Below, piece after piece: positions 51,234-61,860 of a DNA stretch of 64,000 nucleotides. This DNA comes from Nitrospira sp. (lineage in GTDB: Bacteria; Nitrospirota; Nitrospiria; Nitrospirales; Nitrospiraceae), in assembly GCA_005116955.1 (NCBI GenBank), contig SWDI01000005.1, positions 1 to 64,000 of the forward strand, read 5' to 3'. The number at the start of each line of letters is the position of its first letter. The first letter of the stretch is position 1. The translations under genes were made by a program, and so were the position numbers. Under the pieces are notes generated by a model that saw only the letters and a list, made by a program, of their open reading frames with translations, made no database searches and was not told where the DNA came from.

Positions 51234-54200
51234 TTATCTGGACTTGGATGAAGAGGCGGAGGATTTCACCGAAGCAGCAGACGTGTGTCCAACAGGAATC
51301 TCTACCACCACATCGGACTGAGGATCGGCATCTTGATCTTTCCCGTCGTGTCCAACACTGTAGAGGACGCCTTTTTTCATATTCATCAGCATTGGCAACC
51401 CAGTATACGGGTCATAATAATTTTGCCCTGCTTTCGCAATCCGGGTCGCGAGATCACCATCGGCGGGACCACGCCTGAGCCAGGCTTGTATACTGGCAAG
51501 CCGAAGACGGGCATCTGTGTCAACCACGAATCCGTTGTACAGATCCCAGGGAGCAAGCGGTTCAAGTCCCACAATATTCTCAATTGGGTTGGTGAGATGA
51601 TCCATCACGCCTGACGCTGGGAAACGGATATAGTCTTTCCACTTGGGCAACGAGCCATACCGCCCTTCGCCGGCAGCTTTGTACGACGCATCATAATATT
51701 CCGCATAGTCATTAAGACGACGTTGCATCGGCAAGGGAAGCGTCGATGCCACCATGGTGTACACCGGTTGTTCTTCGGCTCTCGCTGCTTTCAACTGAGT
51801 CTCGTATGTCTTCAAGGCAGCGACCAGTTCACTTTGCATGGGCCAACGCATCGAGAGTTCACCCTGATCAAGCGGGCGAAGAACTTTGGTGACGCGCCCC
51901 AGATATTTTCCGTCAAAGTCGGAGCCTACGAGTAACCCCGAGGCGACGGCAATGTCATCGGTGATCGCCTGTAGTGCCAGCATTTTCACCGCCAGAGTCT
52001 TCGCCTGACTCAGGACGATACGCCACGCTTCCATATCCGACTCAAGTCGGTCGATACCGAGATCGGCACCCTGCAGGAATCCGTCCGCCACATGGAGCTG
52101 GTGGGCAAAGACCATCGCAGTACAGGGTGGACTCACCGTTTGGCCATACCCCCAATCTTCAAAGGGAAGCTTTTGCCACTGGCTATACCGATTGAGCGCC
52201 GACTCATGCTGGTTAGCCCATCCCTTAATGGTCTGCTGATGAGACTTAAACGTCCCGACAGGATCTGAACTGCGAACCCACCCTCGCATGACATTGGCTG
52301 AGGCATTCACTCCCTCGCCCGTCCCCGAGCCTGAGCCTGAGCTCCCTAAACACGCGAGCGCCAACTTACCATCGTGGGTATCAGACTTCCGATCATATCC
52401 CGCCTGTATCGGGTCGTGACCAACCGACACGTCAAACCCGAGGAGAAACAAGTAGCCGTTCTTCCTGAAATCCGACAATGTCCGTTGAGGAGTGGTCGTA
52501 AGACTTTGGAATGTTGGAGAGGGTGATTCTTCCATGATGCGCCAGGTCAGTCCGATGGCACCAACCCCTAGCGCAATGAGGATTCCTGAGAGCATCACCA
52601 GCCCGATGCACGTCACCACAAGGGCACGCGTAGTTGAAAAACATGAGCTGATAAAGCCGGCAATCGCCGAGCGGGCTCGAATCAGTGTCGAACTAGATTT
52701 TTGCCTTGGCTTGGGCTCTGCGACATCTTCTCGCGTCTCTGTCGCTCTCATATTTTGAGACGACTCAAAGAGCACATCAACAGCAGCAGCCACGGACATA
52801 GACCGGCCGACGTCCTGCCGCTCTGCGCTCTCCGGCGATACCTGTGCACCTGGAGCGGCGTGAGGTTGTTCGATGAATCGGATCGATTCTCCTGCTTTGA
52901 TCCATTCTTCCTGTTCGGGCACTGGATCCTGAACCGGTTCAGGAATAGGAGCTTGCGCCTCGACAAACACCCGTGCCTGCGGTTGCGGTTCATGAGCCTG
53001 CACCTCGGCTGTCTCTCTTATGCCCTGGGAAGCTTCTCCCATTTCTGGCTGCGATTCTAATTTGTGCTGTTGTGTTTGCAGAGGAGAGGGAGGTGGAATC
53101 TCATCGATTTCCTGACTCGGTGTCTTGCTCCTGGATTGAGGTAGCGCGACGAGAGACTCGAGCGTAAACTCCTGAACGAGGCTCTGACCCGCTGCGATCG
53201 CCTGTTCCTCTTCCGTGTTCAAGAGGAAGTCTTCATCCTTCGACTGAACGTTTGAGGGGGATGGCACAGCCTCTACGACTGGTTCACCCGCAAAATCCGG
53301 TGCCGCTAGTGCTGCCGCGGGAGCTTCCGGCGGCGGCTCATCGATCGTCGGAGCGCTCACCATCCGAAACTGAGGTTCAGACTCTGCTGGAGCCGAGGCC
53401 TGTTCGGTCTCGAGTATGCTGTGTTCTAACCCAGCAGCAGAAATCTCCAGATCGGGCGATGCCGGAGTCAGTGGAGTTGGCACCATCGAGAATGAATCCG
53501 TTTCTTCAACGGACGTATCCGGTGAAGACGGAGGTTGAACCTGGCTTTCACTCACTGTTGGAGGCAGTTCTGGTTCAGCTGAATGAGGTGATGGATCTAC
53601 CGCCAGCTTCAGACTCTCTGTCATTGGAGGATCGACCTGCGCCAGCGGAATCGAAATGACCGACTCCTGAACCTGATCCCAGGGCATCGGCGCAATTGGA
53701 GGTCCAGCAGAGGTGTGGTCTCCGAACGACGGTGATTCTTTGCGCTCTGGTATTTCGACCGCGTGGTCTTCTAATACCTGTTCCTGGTGAGATCCTACTG
53801 CCGAAGCTGGGGTCGGTGCTTCACCGACATTCGTCTCGGTGAGTTCCGACGGGGAACCAGGTGCCAAACGCTCACTTCCCAACTTCCATGCACTATCGAA
53901 TACAGATTCCCAGGAGAAGCCTGGTTGCTTCCATGGTTCTGAAACCTCATTGCCTGAAACCGACTCTGGGCTCGATGGGTGAGACGTGCCTGGAGACTGT
54001 TCCGTCACGACCTCCTTCGGTTCGGTCTCGACAAGTTGGAGTGGAGAGGGTTGTCTATCCTGCACCTCTATTGATGGAACGCTCGATTGTTCTGTCCCCA
54101 AGGATTCAGGCGCTGCTATCTCTTCAACCTGGAATGACGCCATGACACTGGCATCTTCAGAGAACTGGATGGAGCTCGCCGGCACTTCCGGAGCAATCGT

Positions 54201-55577
54201 CAGTTCCGTCGGTACAACAACCGTGAATGGGTCACTTGCATCATAGGGTGCACGTGGTTCAGCCTCGGCCACCCATCCGTCTTGTTCCTGACTCTCGATA
54301 GGGCTACCTGGTGACACCGTCGAATCGGGCGCCGGTTGCGTCTCAGTACTCTCAACCGCCAGTATTGACCTCTCCTCAACCTGGCATGACGACATGTCGC
54401 TGATATCTTCTGCGGGCTGGATCGAACTCATTTGCGTTTCCAGAGCAGTGGTCGAGTCCTGGGGTGCGACACCCGTCAATGGGACGCTCGCCTCAAAGGA
54501 GGCCTCGGGTTCGGCCTCGACCAACCCTCGGTCTTGTTCCTGAGCCGCAGCAGAACCATCTCCTGACACCGATGGCGGCACGAGCGAGTGGGAACCTCCA
54601 AGCTCACCCTGTCCGGGAAGATCATCTATCTGCGATCCAGAGGGAACACGCCCACCTTCATCGGTGCGAGGTTCGTCCGATGCAGCACTTTCCACTTCGC
54701 TCGTGCTGCTCATGGTCTGCGTTTGTTCTGGTGAGGGTGGATCAGAGGGCGGCAATGCCTCATCGTGCTGGTGCACTTGAGGTGTCAGAAGGTCCGTGAC
54801 CGTTGATGGTGTAAGCGATTCTGATGAATCGGATACGATGACTGCATTGGGAGAATCCGGCGACGTCGCCAGAAAATCCTGGATCTCCCATGGCATCACC
54901 CCATCCATCGGTTCAGAACCTGCCGTGACACCCTGACTTGTCTCAGACATGTCGAGAGATGGGACGTCGGTCGATGGTCCAGGATCACGAGACTGACGGG
55001 CCAGCAGCTCACCGGTTTGCGCGTCAAAGAAGGACGCCAACCGAAATGCCACTGGGCTCGCGGGTGCAAGTACCCGTACTTTGTCGTAGAGCTGGGAGGC
55101 ATGCTGTGGATGGTCAGGGTCGGGGTCTTCGATTAAGATGTCGATCGCCTTACCGAACTCGGCCACGGCCTCGAGGGTATCTCCTTTTTCCTGATAGAGC
55201 CCCCCAAGCTTCTCCAAGAACGGCACACAGCGCGGACCAGCCGCCAAGTATTCGCGAAGCAACGATTCCGCAAGCCAGTAGTCCTGACGCTGAAACGCTT
55301 CATCAATGAGTGAGTCAAAGGCTTGTCTCGCCGGGATCAAGCTCCCGAGACGAAGGTGGAGAGTGGCGAACAGCCGTCGCGCCTCCATGTTCTGCGGATC
55401 AAGTGTGAGTAATTCCTTCAGCGCGGTAGAAGAACGCCCATATTTCCCGGCATTCATTTGGGTGATGGCTTCCTCAAGAAGAGCGCTCTTCCTGCTGTAG
55501 CCAACCACACCACGCTTGTGAGCGCGGGAGGTCTGGGTTTTATCTGATTTTAAAGGGGATTTCTTATTCACGCGCAC
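51234..55577 (-). CDS. 1447-aa TPR, low-complexity, single-helix protein
   Basis: From GTG 55577. Residues about 30-200: tetratricopeptide-like helices (E-A-I-T-Q-M-N-A-G-K-Y and E-A-V-A-E-F-G-K-A-I). About 200-950: Pro/Ser/Glu/Thr-rich disordered segment containing an 84-residue duplication (QEQD...SSIQ...FQVEE). About 983-1010: one hydrophobic helix. C-terminal 430 residues form a separate domain ending D-P-Y-T-G-L-P-M and Y-S-V-G-H-D-G-K-D-Q-D-A-D, a motif like those closing pseudopilin and other secreted proteins. Probably an inner-membrane assembly or FimV-like scaffold. Not recognised as a known family. Confidence 0.7.
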   Translation of the reverse strand: MRVNKKSPLKSDKTQTSRAHKRGVVGYSRKSALLEEAITQMNAGKYGRSSTALKELLTLDPQNMEARRLFATLHLRLGSLIPARQAFDSLIDEAFQRQDYWLAESLLREYLAAGPRCVPFLEKLGGLYQEKGDTLEAVAEFGKAIDILIEDPDPDHPQHASQLYDKVRVLAPASPVAFRLASFFDAQTGELLARQSRDPGPSTDVPSLDMSETSQGVTAGSEPMDGVMPWEIQDFLATSPDSPNAVIVSDSSESLTPSTVTDLLTPQVHQHDEALPPSDPPSPEQTQTMSSTSEVESAASDEPRTDEGGRVPSGSQIDDLPGQGELGGSHSLVPPSVSGDGSAAAQEQDRGLVEAEPEASFEASVPLTGVAPQDSTTALETQMSSIQPAEDISDMSSCQVEERSILAVESTETQPAPDSTVSPGSPIESQEQDGWVAEAEPRAPYDASDPFTVVVPTELTIAPEVPASSIQFSEDASVMASFQVEEIAAPESLGTEQSSVPSIEVQDRQPSPLQLVETEPKEVVTEQSPGTSHPSSPESVSGNEVSEPWKQPGFSWESVFDSAWKLGSERLAPGSPSELTETNVGEAPTPASAVGSHQEQVLEDHAVEIPERKESPSFGDHTSAGPPIAPMPWDQVQESVISIPLAQVDPPMTESLKLAVDPSPHSAEPELPPTVSESQVQPPSSPDTSVEETDSFSMVPTPLTPASPDLEISAAGLEHSILETEQASAPAESEPQFRMVSAPTIDEPPPEAPAAALAAPDFAGEPVVEAVPSPSNVQSKDEDFLLNTEEEQAIAAGQSLVQEFTLESLVALPQSRSKTPSQEIDEIPPPSPLQTQQHKLESQPEMGEASQGIRETAEVQAHEPQPQARVFVEAQAPIPEPVQDPVPEQEEWIKAGESIRFIEQPHAAPGAQVSPESAERQDVGRSMSVAAAVDVLFESSQNMRATETREDVAEPKPRQKSSSTLIRARSAIAGFISSCFSTTRALVVTCIGLVMLSGILIALGVGAIGLTWRIMEESPSPTFQSLTTTPQRTLSDFRKNGYLFLLGFDVSVGHDPIQAGYDRKSDTHDGKLALACLGSSGSGSGTGEGVNASANVMRGWVRSSDPVGTFKSHQQTIKGWANQHESALNRYSQWQKLPFEDWGYGQTVSPPCTAMVFAHQLHVADGFLQGADLGIDRLESDMEAWRIVLSQAKTLAVKMLALQAITDDIAVASGLLVGSDFDGKYLGRVTKVLRPLDQGELSMRWPMQSELVAALKTYETQLKAARAEEQPVYTMVASTLPLPMQRRLNDYAEYYDASYKAAGEGRYGSLPKWKDYIRFPASGVMDHLTNPIENIVGLEPLAPWDLYNGFVVDTDARLRLASIQAWLRRGPADGDLATRIAKAGQNYYDPYTGLPMLMNMKKGVLYSVGHDGKDQDADPQSDVVVEIPVGHTSAASVKSSASSSKSR
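54048..54550 (-). repeat. 84-codon tandem duplication inside 1447-aa gene
   Basis: Two adjacent in-frame units of 252 bp. The markers QEQDRG and QEQDGW recur 252 bases apart (54531 and 54279), each followed by V/A-E-A-E-P, later S-S-I-Q and F/C-Q-V-E-E. Similarity is partial, so the duplication is old. Confidence 0.6.
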
Positions 55578-56038
55578 GCTACAACCTTAGCAGATCCCGA
55601 CGCCGTGTGAGCCTTCACCAGCAGCCCATTCTGCTCTTGCCGATGCTCGTGAAGTTTGGCCATGACATAGGCGCGAAACCTTTAAAGAGGCCTGCAATCT
55701 CAATGCCTCACTCATCCACTGGACCATCATGCCAAGCCATTGAAAAGTAATGGCTTAACTTGCCATTCAATCCACTCAGGCATTTGGGACCAGGGGTCGT
55801 CTCGCTCACACCCGTCGCCTCTCTATATCGGTGTATTGGCGAACACACTTAACGATGGGCTCAGGATTGTGCCGTCAAGCTTGGAAGGGATGGCCGGCAG
55901 CGAACGCCCCTCCTCTGCATATGCGCGGACGATACGCTTTTGAGAAACATCAGCTTTGTTGTGTCTTTCGACACGCCTATGGTACGGTCAGTCTCACGTA
56001 CACCGCATCAGCTGATGCCACGGAATCAATAGTCCATC
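55578..56038. other. divergent intergenic region, 1447-aa protein and secretin
   Basis: About 460 bases with no convincing ORF. Contains an 8-bp inverted repeat (55734-55756: AAGCCATT-7-AATGGCTT) and shorter AT-rich tracts. Promoters in both directions are expected. Confidence 0.4.
55734..55756. promoter_or_regulatory. 8-bp inverted repeat with 7-base spacer
   Basis: AAGCCATT (55734-55741), GAAAAGT spacer, AATGGCTT (55749-55756). Positioned in the middle of a divergent promoter region; could be an operator. Role inferred. Confidence 0.35.
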
Positions 56039-57619
56039 GTGCAAGCCCGTCCAATACTTCATTGCCCATCGAACACGACCAGGGAATTTAGCACCTGCCT
56101 GATCTTGGTGCTTCTGCTCTTCTTGGCCTTCCCTCCCTCTCTATTTTCGCAAAGCGGAGGAGGCCAACCAACAAAAGTTGCCTTGGATTTCAACGAAGTT
56201 GAGATCCCCGTCTTCGTCCGGTTTATCAGTGAGCTCACCGGAAAGAACTTTGTGCTGGATGAGACCATTAAAAAACAGGGCGGAAAAGTATCCGTGTTTT
56301 CTCCGACCAAGGTTTCACCGGACCTGGCTTTTACCATGTTCGTCGCGGCGTTAGAAGCAGCCCGTATCGCTGTGGTCCCGAAGGGAGGAAACCTCTATCA
56401 GGTGGTCCCCATGGGTGACCTTCCGCCAGAGCGGGGTGTGTTTGTCTATAAGCTGAAACACGCCAACGCGACTGATCTTGCCGCTGTTCTCACCAATTTG
56501 GTGGCACGCTCACAAACCGTGGCGCAGATCACACCTGGAACCCGTCCCCCCGTCAGACCGCTGACTGAATTCGAGGCTCCGGTCCAAGTGTTTGCCGATA
56601 AGGCGACCAACTCCATCGTGATCAGTGCGACCAAACTCGCCTGGAGTCATCTCCAAGCCGTCATTCGTGACCTCGATATCCGGCGTAAGCAGGTCTTTGT
56701 GGAGGCGGTGATCCTGGAGGTTCAAGTGGATCGCCTTCGCCAAATCGGCACAGATCCGACTCAGGTGCTCGGCGCGGGGAAAACCGGCTTTGTACAGGGG
56801 ATCGGTGGATTCAACAGAGCGCCGGAAGACCTGGCAACCTTTGCCCAGGCGATCACTGGCGCAGCGGCCGGAGGGGCAACCGGCGGTGCAGCACCGCTCC
56901 TGAATACGCTGAACGTGCGTGCATTCATGAACCTCCTAATGAACCTAACTGATACGAATGTCCTCTCCACACCACAGGTGCTGGCCGCTGATAACCAGAA
57001 GGCGAAGATCGTCGTCGGTGAAAATCGCCCATTCCCAACCGGTCAGGCCCAAGGCATCACAGGAGGAACGCTTGTCACCATTGAACGAAAAGACGTCGGC
57101 GTCACGTTAGAGTTGACCCCGCAGGTCCTTGAAGGGGATTTGATTCGCCTGGAAATCAAGCAAGAGATTACTGCGATCGCGGAAAATGTGGCGCAGACCA
57201 TCGGCGCTGGGTCGGCAAGTATCCCGGTCGGCCCCACCACGACGAAGCGATCCATGGAAACCACGACCGTCGCCCAGGATCAACAGACGCTCGTCATTGG
57301 AGGATTGGTGCGTGACAACATCACCCTCAGTGAAAAGAAGATTCCCGTGTTGGGAGACATTCCGTGGATTGGATGGCTATTCAAATCACAGAGTCGTCAG
57401 GTCGAGAAGCTGAATCTCCTCGTCTTTCTCACGCCTCACTTAGTGCGGGACGACGCAGATGTGGTGGAATTGAACGCAAGAAAGGCTAGAGATATCAACA
57501 TCTTGCAACGAGATAACCGAATTGAAGAACCGACAAAACTCAAGCAAGACGTGCTAGAACGGCTCGAACTCCCGTCAACCGTCCCTCCTTCTTTGACGGA
57601 TAAGCCTAACAAGCCGTAA
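56039..57619 (+). CDS. type II secretion secretin GspD-like
   Basis: 526 residues from GTG 56039, short for GspD (usually 650-700): a signal peptide, then an N0-like region, one or two N domains, and the secretin core. Pattern F-V-L-D-E-T-I-K-K, V-N-S-I-V-I, V-E-A-V-I-L-E-V, V-L-S-T-P-Q-V-L-A-A-D-N-Q-K-A-K-I, and the C-terminal V-P-V-L-G-D-I-P-W-I-G-W-L-F. No other gsp genes are nearby, so it may serve a distant secretion machine or a pilus. Confidence 0.9.
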   Translation: MQARPILHCPSNTTREFSTCLILVLLLFLAFPPSLFSQSGGGQPTKVALDFNEVEIPVFVRFISELTGKNFVLDETIKKQGGKVSVFSPTKVSPDLAFTMFVAALEAARIAVVPKGGNLYQVVPMGDLPPERGVFVYKLKHANATDLAAVLTNLVARSQTVAQITPGTRPPVRPLTEFEAPVQVFADKATNSIVISATKLAWSHLQAVIRDLDIRRKQVFVEAVILEVQVDRLRQIGTDPTQVLGAGKTGFVQGIGGFNRAPEDLATFAQAITGAAAGGATGGAAPLLNTLNVRAFMNLLMNLTDTNVLSTPQVLAADNQKAKIVVGENRPFPTGQAQGITGGTLVTIERKDVGVTLELTPQVLEGDLIRLEIKQEITAIAENVAQTIGAGSASIPVGPTTTKRSMETTTVAQDQQTLVIGGLVRDNITLSEKKIPVLGDIPWIGWLFKSQSRQVEKLNLLVFLTPHLVRDDADVVELNARKARDINILQRDNRIEEPTKLKQDVLERLELPSTVPPSLTDKPNKP

Positions 57620-57798
57620 GAACTCCAGGTTCATGAATCGTAGCTGGTCTGTACCAAACTTGGTCCAGAGCAGCCCACCGACCTCCTGATTCCGACCTAC
57701 ACATCATTTTGGAACCGAATGAGGTCTTGCGCCCCCCCTCCGAGGAATGGCCCCTGACCCGCTACCTGGATAGACTGCGGCCTACGGAGGACACAACA

Positions 57799-58152
57799 AT
57801 GGCTGACACGACTATTAACTGGCGAATCCATCCTCGGCTACCAGTGGCCTATCCTGCGATATTCGGAGGCGCTCCATTTGTGGGAGAAGGGGTGGTGTCT
57901 GACCTGTCCGTTACAGGCTGTGCCGTCACCTGTGAGCGGACTGTCCTCATGGGGAGCTATATCAAGCTGAGTGTTCTCCTACCGGATCCGACCGCATCCC
58001 TGTTCATCGAATTGGGAAAAGTCCGTTGGGTCAAGGAACATACGTTCGGCGTCGAGTTTATTCGCGTTCCGATGATGACCCGCCACCGATTGGATCGAGT
58101 GGTCTCCCAAGAGCTGGCCCTCAATGTACATCTTTCTCCAATAGTCGCCTAG
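57799..58152 (+). CDS. PilZ-domain protein
   Basis: 117 residues from ATG 57799, fixed by GGAGG 8 bases upstream; the frame opens 30 codons earlier. R-I-H-P-R (RxxxR) at about residue 9, and D-L-S-V-T-G (DxSxxG) at about 37, then a beta-barrel tail. Binds c-di-GMP; located just downstream of the secretin gene, so a role in secretion or pilus control is possible. Confidence 0.85.
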   Translation: MADTTINWRIHPRLPVAYPAIFGGAPFVGEGVVSDLSVTGCAVTCERTVLMGSYIKLSVLLPDPTASLFIELGKVRWVKEHTFGVEFIRVPMMTRHRLDRVVSQELALNVHLSPIVA

Positions 58153-58275
58153 CTCCACTGGCACTCATTGCTGCTCATACCAATCCGACGAGTTCGGTCT
58201 GGAGATCAGCCGATCTCATGATCTGGTTATGCGAGAGGAAAAGAATGGTGGAGGGAAAGGTCTGTACTTTAAACT

Positions 58276-58316
58276 CAGCGGCACACCCTACCTTCCTGTG
58301 GCAGGGTGTGCCGCTG
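58276..58316. terminator. 14-bp perfect hairpin between convergent genes
   Basis: Arms 58276-58289 and 58303-58316 with a 13-base loop. On the minus strand it follows the barrel gene's stop (58332) by about 15 bases with AGTTTAAAG after; the PilZ gene ends on the other side. Likely bidirectional. Confidence 0.75.
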
Positions 58317-58331
58317 AAACTGTGTACGAAC

Positions 58332-59168
58332 CTACGGCTTCACGTCAAAGTGAATTGACAAGCCGCCATGCACAAAGATCGTTCGGATCGTGGATTCATA
58401 GTTATCGAAGGTTAGATTTTGTGTGTTAGGTGAAGACAACCCAAACCGGTCCGTCCCCAGTTCATCGTGAAAGGCCTGAACATACTTCGCCTCAACGAAG
58501 GCAGCCACGTACTTGAAGAGATGCGCCTTGAATCCTCCCAACGCCATAAACCCGGGAGCCGTATTCCGCTGGTCAACGATGGCGTTCTGGAAGCCGCCCC
58601 CTCGGAATCCACCTGGACGTTGTGCCATCTGATGCGCTCCTCCACCGACCCCGACGTAGGGAAACCACCGCCCGTTGGGATAAGCCTCGGAAATCCCCAT
58701 CGGGTAGCGCAGCATGACATTGGTGCCCACGTAGATCCCCTGCGTTTCCGTCGTGGTGCCCTCAAACGATCCGTCCGGATTCAGCGTCCCATTCACACCG
58801 TTCCGACAGCAGGCGATGTCCGGGTACCAAACAAATCCGCTGATTTCAAGGCCGACATCGAATCCCGCCATCTTGTTTCTGGTCGGAAACCAGATCCCTG
58901 CGTTGCCACCGATCGACTGCTTCATCTGATAGTCGACCTTGCTCTCCACATCGCCGTTACGAAACGTGGCGTCCTGACTGAACGGGATGGCAATCCCCGC
59001 CATAAAGGACAGATAGGGCTCGAGCGTCCCGGAGGACATGGTTGGGGGATCAGGCGAGATCGCATAGGGATCAGCCACCCGTTGATTGTATGGATCTTCC
59101 GCCCGTGTGACCTCAGCGTAGCCGATGACACAGAGAAGGCAAACGATCGCCGAAATTCTCGTTTTCAT
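58332..59168 (-). CDS. outer-membrane beta-barrel protein, exported
   Basis: 278 residues. Signal peptide M-K-T-R-I-S-A-I-V-C-L-L-C-V-I-G-Y-A-E, cleaved near T-R-A / E-D. Beta-strand alternation with a central C-C pair (I-A-C-C-R-N-G), G-G-G-A-H, and an end with S-I-H-F. Related by type to the barrel at 46152 (both have Y-V/I-G-V/I-G and strand-turn patterns). Function unknown. Confidence 0.7.
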   Translation of the reverse strand: MKTRISAIVCLLCVIGYAEVTRAEDPYNQRVADPYAISPDPPTMSSGTLEPYLSFMAGIAIPFSQDATFRNGDVESKVDYQMKQSIGGNAGIWFPTRNKMAGFDVGLEISGFVWYPDIACCRNGVNGTLNPDGSFEGTTTETQGIYVGTNVMLRYPMGISEAYPNGRWFPYVGVGGGAHQMAQRPGGFRGGGFQNAIVDQRNTAPGFMALGGFKAHLFKYVAAFVEAKYVQAFHDELGTDRFGLSSPNTQNLTFDNYESTIRTIFVHGGLSIHFDVKP

Positions 59169-59708
59169 TCATTGCCCTCCAAAGGTAAAGAAAACATATT
59201 CTTCGACGAGTTTTGGTCGCCAAATTTGATATCAGTCGGTAGATCGTCGATTGTCACTGAGGCGACACGAGACGATTGCGTTTTCGTGATACTCAAATCG
59301 GCTCACAGTTCCGCTGTTGCGGTTATCGGCATGAGAGTCCAACTATCCGCCTCCAGAGCGATCATGAGTGGATGCTCTTCTCGCGTCGCAGGACGGACGG
59401 CGCCAACAGTAGCAATCCCGCATTCATTTTTAAAAATAGATAAAACGGATTGGAGTTATCGGTAAATCCAATACCCCATCGAACATGGCCACGGCGAGGG
59501 ATGAATCGACGCTTGATCGGCCTTCAGGAGCAGTCATTACACGCCGCTCGTACATTGGGCATGGCAATATACCGAAAAAATAACTCATTGAAAGATATGA
59601 CAACCGTCACGTCCGCGTCACTGAGCGGAGGCGACGGACAGGCCATAGAGATAACACCCACGCAGTAGTGACGGAGGAGGATACCAACGGAAGAATGGAC
59701 TTGGGGAG
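59169..59708. other. long intergenic region, upstream of barrel gene
   Basis: About 540 bases. Holds the 12-bp palindrome ATTTTTAAAAAT (59426-59437) and AT-rich sequence typical of promoters. Reading frames of up to 72 codons have no ribosome site. The sucD end lies to the right; no strong terminator was seen behind sucD. Confidence 0.4.
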
Positions 59709-60581
<873 letters not shown>

Positions 60582-60592
60582 GACTCGCTCCT

Positions 60593-61771
60593 TTAGGCTG
60601 CCTTGCCAGTCAGTTTCACAATCTTTTGTGCTGCTTCCCAGAGATCATCAGCCACGTCAAGCTTCAATCCCGATTCGGCTAATAGCTTGCGGCCTTCTTC
60701 CGCATTCGTGCCCTGCAACCGAACGACGAGCGGCACGGTGATCTTCACTTCCTTAGCCGCTTCGATCACACCATGGGCAATCCGCTCGCAGCGAACAATG
60801 CCACCAAAGATGTTGATGAAGATGCCCTTCACGTTTGGATCTTTCAGGAGAATCCGAAAGCCGGCTGCCACCGTCTCTTTCGTCGCGCCGCCGCCAACAT
60901 CTAAAAAGTTTGCAGGCTCACTGCCGGCCAGTTTGATGACGTCCATCGTTGCCATGGCAAGGCCCGCGCCGTTCACCATGCAACCGATGTTGCCGTCGAG
61001 CTTCACGTAATTCAGATTGTTCGCGGCGGCTTCGATTTCCAGCGGCTCTTCTTCGTTGAGATCGCGCATCTGCTGAACATCAGCATGCTTGAACAACGCG
61101 TTGTCATCGAAGGAGACCTTGCCGTCGAGCGCCACAATCGTCTTTTCTTTTGTGATGATAAGCGGGTTGATCTCCACCATTGCGGCGTGCTTTTCCATGA
61201 ACAAACGATAGAGATTCCCCATCATCTGGATAAAGGGATTCATCACGGCCGGCTCAATCGTATTGAGGCCAAGGGCAAACGCCACGTTGCGCCCGTTATA
61301 GGCTTGAAATCCCACGGCCGGGTCAATCAATTCCTTGATGATCTTCTCGGGTGTCTTCTCCGCCACCTCTTCGATTTCCATCCCGCCTTCGGTGCTGGCA
61401 ATGAAGATGGGCCACCCGGAATCGCGGTCCACCAGGATGCTCAGATACAATTCTTTGCTGATGTTGGCGCCTTCTTCGAGCAGGAGCCGATGGACCTGAC
61501 GACCTTTGGGACCCGTCTGGTGGGTCACCAACGTCTTGCCGATCAGCTCCTTGGCAAATCCGGCCACCGCGCCTTTGTCTTTCGTGATCTTGACGCCACC
61601 GGCCTTGCCTCGCCCACCGGCATGGATCTGCGCCTTCACAACGAAGACCGGCGTATTGAGTTCATTGGCCCAGGCAGTCGCATCTTCGGGAGAGGTAATT
61701 TCCTTCCCCCGCGGCACTGGGACACTAAACTGAGCGAACAAGGACTTGGCTTGGAATTCGTGAACGTTCAT
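60593..61771 (-). CDS. sucC: succinyl-CoA synthetase beta subunit
   Basis: 392 residues. [12 protein letters not shown] (ATP-grasp start), [18 protein letters not shown], and the end [11 protein letters not shown]. The beta chain holds the nucleotide and succinate sites. Pairs with sucD in one operon. Confidence 0.98.
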   Translation of the reverse strand: MNVHEFQAKSLFAQFSVPVPRGKEITSPEDATAWANELNTPVFVVKAQIHAGGRGKAGGVKITKDKGAVAGFAKELIGKTLVTHQTGPKGRQVHRLLLEEGANISKELYLSILVDRDSGWPIFIASTEGGMEIEEVAEKTPEKIIKELIDPAVGFQAYNGRNVAFALGLNTIEPAVMNPFIQMMGNLYRLFMEKHAAMVEINPLIITKEKTIVALDGKVSFDDNALFKHADVQQMRDLNEEEPLEIEAAANNLNYVKLDGNIGCMVNGAGLAMATMDVIKLAGSEPANFLDVGGGATKETVAAGFRILLKDPNVKGIFINIFGGIVRCERIAHGVIEAAKEVKITVPLVVRLQGTNAEEGRKLLAESGLKLDVADDLWEAAQKIVKLTGKAA

Positions 61772-61813
61772 AGCGCTCCTTCAATCACTTCAGGACTGAG
61801 TCATGAGGACTGT

Positions 61814-61840
61814 GGACTGAGTTGATTTTTTACTCAGTCC
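61814..61840 (-). terminator. 9-bp hairpin between flavoprotein and sucC genes
   Basis: Perfect arms GGACTGAGT (61814-61822) and ACTCAGTCC (61832-61840) around a 9-base AT-rich loop, with partial repeats on both sides. No T run on the minus strand. Possible attenuator or a small interspersed repeat; role uncertain. Confidence 0.4.
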
Positions 61841-61860
61841 TCAGCACTCACTCCTCATTG

